Of a stretch of DNA of 64,000 nucleotides, positions 51,046 to 59,471 are shown one piece after another. Both the position numbers and the translations under genes were made by a program. The notes beneath the pieces are model-generated. The model ran no database searches. It worked only from the letters and a program-made list of their open reading frames with translations, and was not told where the DNA came from. The first letter of the stretch is position 1. Each line of letters opens with the position of its first letter. The DNA comes from a bacterium. GTDB lineage: Bacteria > Bacteroidota > Bacteroidia > Flavobacteriales_D > Crocinitomicaceae. The DNA lies in contig JANSYQ010000001.1 in assembly GCA_024742305.1 (NCBI GenBank), positions 248,001-312,000 on the forward strand. The letters run 5' to 3'.

Positions 51046-51486
51046 CTAGTCTTCATCGAGTGAAAGGCGTATGTCTTCTGACACAATATCATTAACGTTC
51101 AATAGCGGCAACATGAACTCGCTAAAAACTGTATTTCGTGTCCTTGCATGAAGAATACCGCGTACCGTCCCAATACTTATTTTGGCAAGGTGCTGCATAA
51201 ATGCCTTGGGAAAGACGATTTCTCTTTCTTCACAAAAACTATCCCAAGTAGCATCCTCTATTATGAAGGAGCAAGCAACTTCAATTTTGATGTGCGGCTT
51301 ATTTTTTTGTTGTAGGGTGATGCCTATTATCAACTGTACTCCCTTTTCAGCAGTGGAGGATCCAATTTCGATTTCCGTATTTATGGAGTAATCATAAGAT
51401 TGCTTCGTGCCAATATTTTCTTCGAACAGGGCAAATTGCTCTGTTTGAATATTTACGAGATTGAATCCAAAGGTTTGCTTTTTCAT
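51046..51486 (-). CDS. SecB-like chaperone of a TAC module
   Basis: A 146-residue protein resembling the SecB fold: a first half of antiparallel beta strands (GVQLIIGITLQQKN, IKIEVACSFIIE) and a helical second half, FPKAFMQHLAKISIGTVRGILHARTRNTVF, with the LPLLNV tail. These features match proteins annotated as SecB-like chaperones next to HigA-type antitoxins, which protect the antitoxin from aggregation and proteolysis. Here it follows a toxin and an antitoxin in the order known for HigBA-SecB. It starts 3 bp after the antitoxin stop and ends flush against hsdR. Confidence 0.8.
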   Translation of the reverse strand: MKKQTFGFNLVNIQTEQFALFEENIGTKQSYDYSINTEIEIGSSTAEKGVQLIIGITLQQKNKPHIKIEVACSFIIEDATWDSFCEEREIVFPKAFMQHLAKISIGTVRGILHARTRNTVFSEFMLPLLNVNDIVSEDIRLSLDED

Positions 51487-51489
51487 GGT

Positions 51490-51960
51490 CTATTCACATT
51501 CCATTTCAAGAAAACCCATGTCACTCGTGTGCATTGTTTTCTCTACTACTTTTTTCATAGGATAGTTATCTAGGTTTTGAAGATGCACAATACCTGTTCC
51601 TGTCATGCGCACGGTTTTATCGTTTCTCCAGGTCACTTTCACGGTTGGTTTGCGTTCGCGCTTCTCATGATACGTTGCCAACAATGGAATATCCAGCACC
51701 TTTTGCAGTTTTACCAAAGTGGACAGCGTGAGGTTTTCTTTACCACTCACGATTTTACTCACCTGCTGTGGGGATACGTCTAGCGCTTCTGCCAACTTGC
51801 GCTGTTTCCAGCCAAGTTCGTCCAATCGAACCAGTACTTTCAAGGCAATGGCTCTTGATTCGCGCAACATTTCGCGGTTCTTTATGCGTTCTCTTGCACG
51901 CTCTAGGGTATCCGTTTTTTCCTTGGATACCAGCGCTTGAAATTTTTCTTTTTGATTCAT
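51490..51960 (-). CDS. XRE-type antitoxin with C-terminal chaperone-addiction-like tail
   Basis: A 156-residue protein. An N-terminal helical part (1-45) leads into a helix-turn-helix (WKQRKLAEALDVSPQQVSKI, about 50-95). The remaining 60 residues end in a hydrophobic, acidic tail (TSDMGFLEMECE), comparable in position to the chaperone-addiction regions of HigA antitoxins. Its start overlaps the toxin stop by 4 bp (ATGA). It probably binds the palindrome before the toxin gene. Confidence 0.82.
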   Translation of the reverse strand: MNQKEKFQALVSKEKTDTLERARERIKNREMLRESRAIALKVLVRLDELGWKQRKLAEALDVSPQQVSKIVSGKENLTLSTLVKLQKVLDIPLLATYHEKRERKPTVKVTWRNDKTVRMTGTGIVHLQNLDNYPMKKVVEKTMHTSDMGFLEMECE

Positions 51961-52472
51961 TCTTGTTCGTTTAAGAATTCATAAAAGGAAAGATCGTCCA
52001 CAATATCATGCGATAGTAAGTAATCGCGTACATGTTTCATTTTATCTATTTCCTTATCGTTTTCCTCGTTTTCTTGTGTTGCTTGACTTCTTTTGATGCA
52101 CCCTCCGGTTATTACGTAGCAATTATCGTACACTTTTACTGCATAGAAGCGTAATTTGTTGCGATCTATCTTGCCTTTGCGTTGTGAGAGGCGCATTTCT
52201 CTGCCGTATTCATTATCGTGAAAGGGGCGAAAAAAGGTGTCTAGCGGATCTGTTTTCAGGGTTAGCTCATCGAGGCGTTCGTCAAATTCATCGGCATCTT
52301 CTGCTCGCTGTTCCGCCCATACATCAGGATTGGGAATGTGGTGGTTCTTCGCATACTCGTATAAATAGCCTACATCTGTCCATAAATTCATCAATCGATT
52401 GTATTCGTTATCGGCTTGATTATCATAGTGAACGGCGTAAAGTTCTTGTTCAAATATACAAACAATTCTCAT
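51957..52472 (-). CDS. RelE/HigB-like toxin
   Basis: A protein of up to 171 residues whose C-terminal half has the RelE-like pattern KLRFYAVKVYDNCYVITGGCIKRSQ followed by a DKMKHVRDYL helix, with basic residues typical of mRNA-cleaving toxins. It is first in the toxin-antitoxin-chaperone order. A good promoter (TTG-N18-TATATTTG) lies inside the first codons, so the real start may be the ATG at 52391 (MNLWTDVG), giving 144 residues. Family confidence is moderate; the ribonuclease role is inferred. Confidence 0.75.
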   Translation of the reverse strand: MRIVCIFEQELYAVHYDNQADNEYNRLMNLWTDVGYLYEYAKNHHIPNPDVWAEQRAEDADEFDERLDELTLKTDPLDTFFRPFHDNEYGREMRLSQRKGKIDRNKLRFYAVKVYDNCYVITGGCIKRSQATQENEENDKEIDKMKHVRDYLLSHDIVDDLSFYEFLNEQE

Positions 52473-52479
52473 TTATCAA
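52451..52479 (-). promoter_or_regulatory. Candidate promoter TTG-N18-TATATTTG of the TAC module
   Basis: The minus strand has TTG (52477-52479), an 18-bp spacer and TATATTTG (52451-52458). The -7 box lies within the open frame of the toxin gene, which argues for a downstream start. Box sequence and spacing are close to the Bacteroidota consensus. Confidence 0.5.
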
Positions 52480-52489
52480 CCTATAGGTT
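52478..52489. promoter_or_regulatory. Perfect 12-bp palindrome (AACCTATAGGTT), candidate operator
   Basis: AACCTATAGGTT overlaps the -33 TTG of the promoter above, 5 bp before the annotated toxin start. Position and symmetry fit autorepression by the antitoxin. Confidence 0.5.
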
Positions 52490-52641
52490 TACTTTTCAGT
52501 GAATTTTATTGACTTAAATGTACCATTTATTCCCTAAACGCGCATTAATTGTGCTTTGGCACGAATGGAAGATGAAAAATTCAACAATTGAAAAATTCAA
52601 AATAAGAACACCATTTTCGATTTTCAATTTTTCATGTTCAA

Positions 52642-53871
52642 TCAAACAAACATTTGTTGCAAAAGCCCTTTTTTCCATTCTTGCGCCTTCTCAATAGCTT
52701 CGGAGGTGGCGTTGATCTTTTCATCTATGGAAGTGAGGAAATTGGCTATTTTGGTTTGTTCGGGTAAGGTTGGAACTTTTAGTTTTCTACCTTCAATACT
52801 ACCTTTTGTAATATGAAACATTGTTCCGCCTTGCGACTGTGATTTAATGCGTTCAATATCATCCATGAAAACGTAGTAAAGAAACAGTTTATTTAATGAT
52901 TTGTTTGGAATAACTTTCCAAATGTGATAATGATAAATTGTTTTTGCTCCTTTCCAAAAATGTGGACCGAAAGTGGCTGACCATGCATACATCAAATCGC
53001 CATTTTCAACGTATTTATCTTCGTCCAATTCTAAATCAGAATAGTACCATTCATTATTGCTGAATAGGTTTCCTACTCGTAGTACTTTGTACTTTCCCGA
53101 ACTTAATAGTTCAACTTGTTTATATGCTTTACCATTAATGAATTTTGCGACATCTGCGAAAGTTTTCGTTTCCCACTCAGGCGGTTCGACAAGCTCACCG
53201 TCCTCGTTTTCTATTTTGAAGCGCAATTCCTGTGAGAATATTTTTTGCATTGCCCCTTTTTTGTAATTCTCCAAAAGGCTTTTTTCTTCGTTGAGGTTGG
53301 CGATTTTGGCATCTACTGCGGTGAGGAAATTGGCTATTTTGGTTTGTTCGGGAAGGGTTGGGAGGAATAGTTTCGTTTCTTTTATAGTCTTTAACGAAAG
53401 GTTTTTGATCGTACTTCCAGTTAACTCTAAATTGAAGTGTTTTTTGACTTTGTGAGTCTGCAAAATGTTAAAGTAGAAATGCTTTGGAAGTTCTTGTTTC
53501 AAAATTAAATATCCCGCACTCTTTCCCAACACGATTTTTTCCGAATTGTAATAAGCCAAATTCCCAATTGTACCGTTGATAGACATCAAAACTGTATTAT
53601 CAGTTAATTCAATTTTGTGCTTTTCATACTCCGACTTATCAACTTTTTTTGGATTAGTGTTTATCACAATCTCACCATCAACAAGATTGTTGCCATTAAC
53701 GAAATAATACTCACCATTCTCATTGTATATCGGTGTTGAATGTATTCCATCACTTATTTTGTCGCAAAGTTCTGATAGAGTCTCTTTCGACCATTCATCG
53801 CTAAAGTTCGAAAACCTCAACTTCGGCACGTTTCGACTAGGCTCAGCGCTAGCTTTCTTCACTCCCCCCAT
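52642..53871 (-). CDS. hsdS: Type I restriction enzyme, specificity subunit HsdS
   Basis: A 409-residue protein with two target-recognition domains separated by conserved regions. The two repeats LPTLPEQTKIANFLTAVDAKI and PTLPEQTKIANFLTSIDEKI are the spacer helices. The N terminus (ASAEPSRNVPKLRF) and the segment before the second domain (EDGELVEPPEWET) are encoded by copies of the dispersed GAGCYTGTCGAA-type repeat. It sets the DNA sequence recognised by the methylase and nuclease. It begins 1 bp after the hsdM stop. Confidence 0.93.
   Translation of the reverse strand: MGGVKKASAEPSRNVPKLRFSNFSDEWSKETLSELCDKISDGIHSTPIYNENGEYYFVNGNNLVDGEIVINTNPKKVDKSEYEKHKIELTDNTVLMSINGTIGNLAYYNSEKIVLGKSAGYLILKQELPKHFYFNILQTHKVKKHFNLELTGSTIKNLSLKTIKETKLFLPTLPEQTKIANFLTAVDAKIANLNEEKSLLENYKKGAMQKIFSQELRFKIENEDGELVEPPEWETKTFADVAKFINGKAYKQVELLSSGKYKVLRVGNLFSNNEWYYSDLELDEDKYVENGDLMYAWSATFGPHFWKGAKTIYHYHIWKVIPNKSLNKLFLYYVFMDDIERIKSQSQGGTMFHITKGSIEGRKLKVPTLPEQTKIANFLTSIDEKINATSEAIEKAQEWKKGLLQQMFV
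53183..53200. repeat. Dispersed repeat inside hsdS, before the second target domain
   Basis: GGTTCGACAAGCTCACCG. It encodes the GELVEPP segment on the minus strand and resembles the intergenic copies at 28856 and 35727. Confidence 0.55.
53825..53848. repeat. Dispersed repeat at the 5' end of hsdS
   Basis: CACGTTTCGACTAGGCTCAG is related to the other copies; on the minus strand it encodes the SAEPSRNVP segment before the first target domain. Confidence 0.5.
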
Positions 53872-53872
53872 C

Positions 53873-55438
53873 TTAAAACGGATTTGAAATGTTCAATTCC
53901 TTGCAAAACTCGGCAATGGTCGCATCAATGCTTTTGTTCTTTTGTGCCACTTCTTGCAATTGCTTCGCTACCGCATCCAAATCAATGGGTTTTTCTTCTT
54001 CGAAGGTGTCCACGTAGCGCGGTATGTTGAGGTTGTATTCGTTTTCTATCACCTCATCCATTGGCGCAACATAACTGAATTTGTCTATGGTTTCCCGTTT
54101 GCGGTAGGTATCTATGATCCGCTTAATGTTGTCGGGAGTCAATTTGTTTTTGTTTCCTTCCTTTTCGCATTCGTTAGAGGCATCAATGAAGAGAATGTCT
54201 TCGCTATGTACACGGCATTTACTCAACACCAAGATACACGTGGGAATGCTTGTTCCGTAGAAGATGTTGGGCGGCAAACCAATCACGGCATCCAAATAAT
54301 TTTGTTTCTCAATAATGTATTTGCGGATCGTGGCTTCGGCTGCACCTCGAAACAATACTCCGTGGGGCAACACGCACGCCATAGTACCGTTTTCAGCCAA
54401 TTGGTGAATCATGTGCTGCACAAAGGCGAAATCCGCTTTGGTTTTCGGGGCTAGTTTCCCGTACTGGCTGAAACGTTCATCGTTATTGTTGAGTGGGTTG
54501 TCTGCCCCTTTCCACTTTGCTGAGAATGGCGGGTTGGCAACAATGGCTTCAAAGCGTTTTTCAGAATGCTGCGGTTCTGCAAGTGTGTCTTCTTGGCGTA
54601 TATCGAAACGGCTGTAATGTACACCGTGCAAAATCATGTTCATTCTGGCGAGGTTGTAAGTAGTACGGTTCAATTCCTGTCCGTAGAAATCGCCTATTTC
54701 GTCCACTTCTTTGGCTACACGTAGCAACAGCGACCCCGAACCGCACGTTGGATCATAAACGGATTTCAACCGCTTCTTTCCTGTGGTAACGATCTTTGCC
54801 AATATTTTCGATACTTCTTGTGGTGTGTAGAATTCGCCCGCTTTTTTACCCGCACCGCTGGCAAATTGCCCGATGAGGTATTCGTACGCATCGCCCAAAA
54901 CATCGCTTTCTAGGTTTTCCAGTTCGAAGTCTATTTTGTCCAAATGGGAAAGTACTTTGGCAATTAGGGTGTTTCTTGCTTCAACGGTTCGCCCTAGTTT
55001 GGTGCTGCCTAAATCCAAATCTTCGAACAGCTTATTGAAGTCGTCCTCGCTTTCCGTCCCCATGGTACTCTGTTCAATGCCATTCAGTACGCTTTCCAAG
55101 TGTTCCAAGATAAAGTTGTCTTCGTTCTCGGTGGCGTTGTTCCCTTTGGCAGCGATTGCACTGAACAATTCGTTGGGATGCAAGAAATACCCCAATGCGC
55201 TTAATGATTCCGTTCGGATCGCGTCCAAATCTTCGGGGTCGGTTACAAGTGCGTAATCTTTTACGTCTTCGGTTTCCAGTAATTTGTTCGCGAAAATGTA
55301 TTGCTTTTCGGATAGGTATTTGAAGAAGATGAACCCTAATATGTAGTCTCGGAACTCGTCGGCATCCATTTTACCGCGTAATTCGTTAGCGATGTTCCAC
55401 AGTTGGGCCTCTAATAATCGTTTTTGTTCTTCACTCAT
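53873..55438 (-). CDS. hsdM: Type I restriction enzyme, methylase HsdM
   Basis: A 521-residue N6-adenine methyltransferase. An N-terminal helical domain (about 1-165) is followed by EFYTPQEVSKILAKIV, the SAM-binding DPTCGSGSLLLRV and the catalytic NPPF motif (ANPPFSAKW). It methylates the recognition site with HsdS. First gene of the operon hsdM-hsdS-toxin-antitoxin-chaperone-hsdR. A TATATTTG box lies 25 bp upstream. Confidence 0.95.
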   Translation of the reverse strand: MSEEQKRLLEAQLWNIANELRGKMDADEFRDYILGFIFFKYLSEKQYIFANKLLETEDVKDYALVTDPEDLDAIRTESLSALGYFLHPNELFSAIAAKGNNATENEDNFILEHLESVLNGIEQSTMGTESEDDFNKLFEDLDLGSTKLGRTVEARNTLIAKVLSHLDKIDFELENLESDVLGDAYEYLIGQFASGAGKKAGEFYTPQEVSKILAKIVTTGKKRLKSVYDPTCGSGSLLLRVAKEVDEIGDFYGQELNRTTYNLARMNMILHGVHYSRFDIRQEDTLAEPQHSEKRFEAIVANPPFSAKWKGADNPLNNNDERFSQYGKLAPKTKADFAFVQHMIHQLAENGTMACVLPHGVLFRGAAEATIRKYIIEKQNYLDAVIGLPPNIFYGTSIPTCILVLSKCRVHSEDILFIDASNECEKEGNKNKLTPDNIKRIIDTYRKRETIDKFSYVAPMDEVIENEYNLNIPRYVDTFEEEKPIDLDAVAKQLQEVAQKNKSIDATIAEFCKELNISNPF

Positions 55439-55463
55439 GGATATATGAATAGGACGTTTTGCT

Positions 55464-55471
55464 CAAATATA
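55464..55471 (-). promoter_or_regulatory. -7 box (TATATTTG) of the hsdM operon
   Basis: Perfect TAnnTTTG on the minus strand, 25 bp before the hsdM ATG. No clear -33 TTG at the ideal distance. Confidence 0.5.
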
Positions 55472-55600
55472 GCAACAAATAGGGTGTGATATTTCTGTTA
55501 CGTCCTATCGGCAGTACATAAGCGCGGACTCAGATGTACTGAAATTTGTAAAAAACGAGAAGTTGTTTCAACAAACGCGATTTATCTACAGTAAAACGAA

Positions 55601-55942
55601 CTACTCCTCAATCCCATCCCAGCTCTTCATGGAAAAGAGTGATACAGGAGAACTAGTGTTTTCTGCCGGTAATGCTTCGCGAAGCTCACGACTAGTAATG
55701 CGAATCAAGCGGGTATTGTTTACTAAAAGCTCGTAATCCAGCTCGGGATTGAGGTTTAAGCAAACGCTGGAATCCGACACTTCTCCGATAGCCAAAGAGG
55801 TGTTCACATTTTCATCAACGGCGCTCAAACGTAGGGAACGAATAAGGTCGTGGGTGTTTACTTCATAATTCACCGTTTCTGTGCTTTGAGCGTTTGCCGC
55901 TGAAATCATCAAGGTTACGAGTAGGGTGCTAACAATTTTCAT
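55601..55942 (-). CDS. Small exported protein, unknown function
   Basis: A 113-residue protein with signal peptide (to about residue 18, AANA) and a mature part with no recognised family. It is upstream of the RM operon in the same direction and likely separate, since hsdM has its own promoter box. Function unknown. Confidence 0.7.
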   Translation of the reverse strand: MKIVSTLLVTLMISAANAQSTETVNYEVNTHDLIRSLRLSAVDENVNTSLAIGEVSDSSVCLNLNPELDYELLVNNTRLIRITSRELREALPAENTSSPVSLFSMKSWDGIEE

Positions 55943-56211
55943 AGGTCTTCTTTTTACGTATGTGCAGCGTAGCCATACAGTTTGAAGTTACATTCCAAGT
56001 CTCCATTTTAACAGCCATTATTTCCCAACGTTTGAATTGTTCTTCCGAACGTTTCGTTGCATCCTTTTACTTTGAAATGTCAGCTAGTAAGCCGCTTGAT
56101 TCATGGTAAAAAAGTGGTGTGATTCAACTGTATCGAACTGACAATCATCCCGCACAGCAGAACCAATTTGGCGTATTTCCGTATGCCGTGGTAAACATAA
56201 AACATTTTACT

Positions 56212-57759
56212 ATGGAAAAGGTGCCGTACAATTTGTACATTAATTATGAGGAACTTAGTTCACTCTTCAACGAAAGTCAGTCAAGGCATGAGAACATGGT
56301 TCGATGCGGAGTGGCTTCGATTGAGCTAACCACTGCACTTTTGGGAAGCTTCATTAAAGAGGGGACAGATCCGGACAAAATCTCGGACTTAATGCGCGGG
56401 CTGGAGACGCAGTTCAAGTTGCTGAGCGAATACACACGATCGTATCCTGGAGGTGAATACCAAGAACGACTTTCAAACAATATCGAGAATATAAAACAGT
56501 TGTATCCGTATTGTTCAGATGAAGTTGATACCATAACACGTTTGTACTTTAAAGTAGCTGGAAAAGTAAAGTTGGGATTGGGAACCCAAATGAACGAAAT
56601 TAGAGCGCATTTTGGATTGCCACGAATCATTGCAGGAATTGGAACGCCGTCTCGTAAACACGGCTACATGGGTAACGCCGACTTGAAGCACCTCAGCAAA
56701 TTAGAATACTACAACGGTGAGGATGAAATCTTCATGCGGGTTCACCAAATTTCCGAATACTGGTTCAATATCGCCATTCGCGAATTGGAGGCCATTGCAA
56801 CTGCCTTCAGCGATGAAGAGGTGGATGCCAAAGAAATTGACACGCACTTCAAAGCTGCTTACGAAATTTTAATGTTCCTCTCGGACCACATCATGATTTT
56901 AGAACACATGGTACTGTCTGACTACCATCCGTTGCGCGTTGCGTTGAGAGGAGCTAGTGGAGGACAATCGCAGCAAGCACACGAAATTTTTGGCGTTGCA
57001 CGGAAAATTTACGGTCAGTTCATGGGGCAAATGAAGCGCGAGGGCACGTCCATAGTGCACGTTTTAGAGAACCCAAAGGTAGAAGCGGAAAAACTGGCCA
57101 TCATCAACAACTTCTCACGACTGGAACGCTCGCTAAAAATGTTCTTCTTTCAACATTACAACCTGTCTTCAGGTACCATCGGTTCGGCTTCTTTTGGTTC
57201 TATTGGTTACGATTTGGTGACCTTGACGAACAAGTTTGTTCAGCCCATGTTTAAGGAAATTGACGATGCGAAATACGATTTAACCTTAAAAACAAACTTC
57301 CAATACGGAGCATCTGCAGGTTCACTCATCATGAAAGATGAAACCTACAATTTGGATCACGCAAAATATGGAATTGCCGATGATACAACTCTTATTAATG
57401 ATGTGGTACGTCGTTATTTCGACTCCATTAGTGACTTAAATATGGAGGAATGGGTAAAGCTTTTCGCAACTGACGGATATATCGAAGATCCGGTGGGAAG
57501 TCGACCGTACATTGGTCACCAGCAGTTGTCCGTATTCTTTAAAGGTGTACTCCGCTTTTTCGCAGAGCTTGAAATGACGATTGAGGAGCAGATTACAAAA
57601 AAGGAATGCACAGAAGTTTCATGGACAGCAGAAGCAAAAACTTACAATGGTAAAGAGATCGCCTTCCATGGTAAAGAAGTGTTCTATATTGGAGCAAAGG
57701 GTGAAATTTTCGCCGCAGAAGTCTATTGGGGTCCAGCTATGATTGCCGAACAATTGTAG
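56212..57759 (+). CDS. Tryptophan-2,3-dioxygenase-like protein fused to a SnoaL-like domain
   Basis: Starts at the ATG at 56212 (MEKVPYNLYI), 515 residues; the frame reaching to 56119 adds an unlikely N terminus. Residues about 110-385 resemble the haem-dependent TDO fold: MRVHQISEYWF (His178), ASGGQSQQ, and the H315 region FFFQHYNLSSGTIGSASFG in place of the normal haem-ligand segment. Residues about 395-515 are an NTF2/SnoaL-like domain (GYIEDPVGSRPYIGH). Substrate unknown; a true TDO activity is not certain because the GTGGSSG motif is altered. Confidence 0.8.
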   Translation: MEKVPYNLYINYEELSSLFNESQSRHENMVRCGVASIELTTALLGSFIKEGTDPDKISDLMRGLETQFKLLSEYTRSYPGGEYQERLSNNIENIKQLYPYCSDEVDTITRLYFKVAGKVKLGLGTQMNEIRAHFGLPRIIAGIGTPSRKHGYMGNADLKHLSKLEYYNGEDEIFMRVHQISEYWFNIAIRELEAIATAFSDEEVDAKEIDTHFKAAYEILMFLSDHIMILEHMVLSDYHPLRVALRGASGGQSQQAHEIFGVARKIYGQFMGQMKREGTSIVHVLENPKVEAEKLAIINNFSRLERSLKMFFFQHYNLSSGTIGSASFGSIGYDLVTLTNKFVQPMFKEIDDAKYDLTLKTNFQYGASAGSLIMKDETYNLDHAKYGIADDTTLINDVVRRYFDSISDLNMEEWVKLFATDGYIEDPVGSRPYIGHQQLSVFFKGVLRFFAELEMTIEEQITKKECTEVSWTAEAKTYNGKEIAFHGKEVFYIGAKGEIFAAEVYWGPAMIAEQL

Positions 57760-57794
57760 TCCGAAAAAGAAATCTAATCGTACACACTAACATG

Positions 57795-57833
57795 AAAATC
57801 CTCTGTCCATAATTAGTGGGCAGGGGATTTTTC
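57795..57833 (+). terminator. Rho-independent terminator of the TDO-like gene
   Basis: A 14-bp stem AAAATCCTCTGTCC/GGGCAGGGGATTTT with one G-U pair, followed by T, 36 bp after the stop. Confidence 0.85.
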
Positions 57834-57994
57834 GTATCCGGAGGATTCGGTTAATGATAGATGTTACATTATCCTCATTCGCTGAACTCTAGCCTCGAAT
57901 CCCCGAAATTGCTCACGTTTCCGGTAACTTGCGTCGGATTTTTTCCTATCTTGGAAAGCCGCTGTTGAACTATTAACTATCTGCGTGAGTTAAG

Positions 57995-59005
57995 ATGAAA
58001 AAATACACATCCATAGAAGATTTACATGTGATCAGTGAGAGTGCATTGGAAAGCTCGCTAGCTGGTTTTTGGGATTGGGATATGGAAACGAATGAGGAAT
58101 ATCTCAGCCCGCGGTTCAAAAGCATGCTCGGTTACGCAGACCATGAAATGGAAAATTCTCCGGAAGCATGGCAAAAAATTGCCTTTCAAGAAGATCTCCC
58201 CGATATGTTTGAAAGTTTCAATGCCCATGTTGCCTCCCAAGGAAAAGTTCCCTTTAGGTCTGTGGTGCGCTATCATCACAAAGACGGCTCAACGGTTTGG
58301 GTCCGCTGTAATGGTAAAGTAGTAGAATGGTCCGATTCAGGAGCTCCACTGAGAGCCATTGGCTGCCATGTTGATATCACAGAAGAGAAGACCTTAGAAG
58401 AAGAGCTGAAGCGCGCAGTTCGAGAGCGAGAGGTGTTACTAAAAGAAGTGCATCATCGTGTTAAGAACAACTTGCAGTTGCTTTTGAGCATGTCTCGCCT
58501 AAAGGATAAAAACGGAACTGTTTATACGCACGAAATTGAAAACTCCATCAAGTCCATTGCCGGGGCGTACGATGCCATTTACAAGTCAGATCGCTTGGAT
58601 AAAGTAGCGATTAAATCGTATCTGGAGAAAATTATCAACCCTTTGGTTCAAGGGCAAAACGCACACTTTGCCATAGAATCTGTCAGGTTTGTAGAGAATA
58701 TCGACTTTCTCATCCCGATTGGGTTAATCATTACAGAGCTGGTGAACAACTCCCTGAAACACGGTCGTATTAACGGACATCCACTGCACTTAAAGGTCAA
58801 AATTGACCTTACAGAAAGCTTGCTTTCCATACGCTATTCAGACGACGGTAAAGGTTACGGAATCAGTCGCTCGAATGCCATGGAGAATGTCCAATCTTCC
58901 GGCTTATCTATCGTGGAAGGACTAATTGAACAACTCAATGGTGAAATTGAATTCTACGATGACGGTGGCGCTTGCACCGAGATGAAAATACGACTGAGCT
59001 CGTAA
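57995..59005 (+). CDS. PAS-domain sensor histidine kinase (HisKA_2 type)
   Basis: A 336-residue soluble kinase. A PAS fold with PAC tail spans about 20-130 (FWDWDMETNEEYLSPRFKS to GCHVDITEE), a short coiled coil leads to the HisKA_2 box EVHHRVKNN at 152-159, and an HATPase_c domain follows with LVNNSLKHG and the ATP-binding YSDDGKGYG. Cytoplasmic, sensing an internal signal. No response regulator is adjacent, so the partner is encoded elsewhere. Confidence 0.93.
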   Translation: MKKYTSIEDLHVISESALESSLAGFWDWDMETNEEYLSPRFKSMLGYADHEMENSPEAWQKIAFQEDLPDMFESFNAHVASQGKVPFRSVVRYHHKDGSTVWVRCNGKVVEWSDSGAPLRAIGCHVDITEEKTLEEELKRAVREREVLLKEVHHRVKNNLQLLLSMSRLKDKNGTVYTHEIENSIKSIAGAYDAIYKSDRLDKVAIKSYLEKIINPLVQGQNAHFAIESVRFVENIDFLIPIGLIITELVNNSLKHGRINGHPLHLKVKIDLTESLLSIRYSDDGKGYGISRSNAMENVQSSGLSIVEGLIEQLNGEIEFYDDGGACTEMKIRLSS

Positions 59006-59012
59006 ATGTCCG

Positions 59013-59360
59013 TCAAGACCTTGCTCCTTGTGCTTCCAGCTTGTACTCCTCAACCAAATACGATCCCCAATCTGCAATGGACCCAAAAATTGGAATGAGC
59101 GCTGTTCCTTTGTCCGTGAGTCGATACTCCACGCGCGGAGGACTCTCAGGATACGAATGTCGTGTCACCAATCCATCGTTTACCAACTCATTCAATTGAG
59201 TCGTTAACACCTTTCGCGATATTCCGGGAATTGCTACATCTAGTTGTCCAAACCGCTTATTGGAACGATGCAGTTGATACACAATAATGGGCTTCCACTT
59301 CCCGCCAATAATGGTTAATGCTTGAGTTAATGGACACATTGGATTACTACACGCCTTCAT
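59013..59360 (-). CDS. HxlR-family transcriptional regulator
   Basis: A 115-residue winged-helix protein with the HxlR pattern CPLTQALTIIGGKWKPIIVYQL, ISRKVLTTQLNELVNDGLV and YRLTDKG. Two N-terminal cysteines (positions 4 and 9) could be redox- or electrophile-sensing as in related regulators. It is divergent from the SDR gene at 59472, and the shared gap contains repeated GTTAC half-sites, so autoregulation and control of the SDR gene are likely. Confidence 0.92.
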   Translation of the reverse strand: MKACSNPMCPLTQALTIIGGKWKPIIVYQLHRSNKRFGQLDVAIPGISRKVLTTQLNELVNDGLVTRHSYPESPPRVEYRLTDKGTALIPIFGSIADWGSYLVEEYKLEAQGARS

Positions 59361-59372
59361 TTTACTTAGTTT

Positions 59373-59454
59373 GTTACTTCAAAGTAACCACTTTTTTCCC
59401 AATAAAACCAACATTTGTTACCTTTTGTTACTTTCGTTTGTAACTTTGGGTAAC
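59373..59454. promoter_or_regulatory. HxlR-SDR operator region with nested inverted repeats
   Basis: GTTACTT-CA-AAGTAAC (59373-59388) is an inverted repeat. Further on, GTTAC occurs at 59417-59421 and 59427-59431 and GTAAC at 59440-59444 and 59450-59454, with 10-bp spacing within each pair, making nested palindromes on one face of the helix. The -7 box TAACTTTG (59441-59448) of the SDR gene overlaps the third half-site. Confidence 0.6.
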
Positions 59455-59471
59455 ATTTAAAATTTGAAATA

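Noticed and set aside
48187-55438. Phase-variable hsdS through inverted partial copies
   Set aside because: Only one hsdS gene and no adjacent partial hsdS or invertase was found; only the short repeats argue for exchange.
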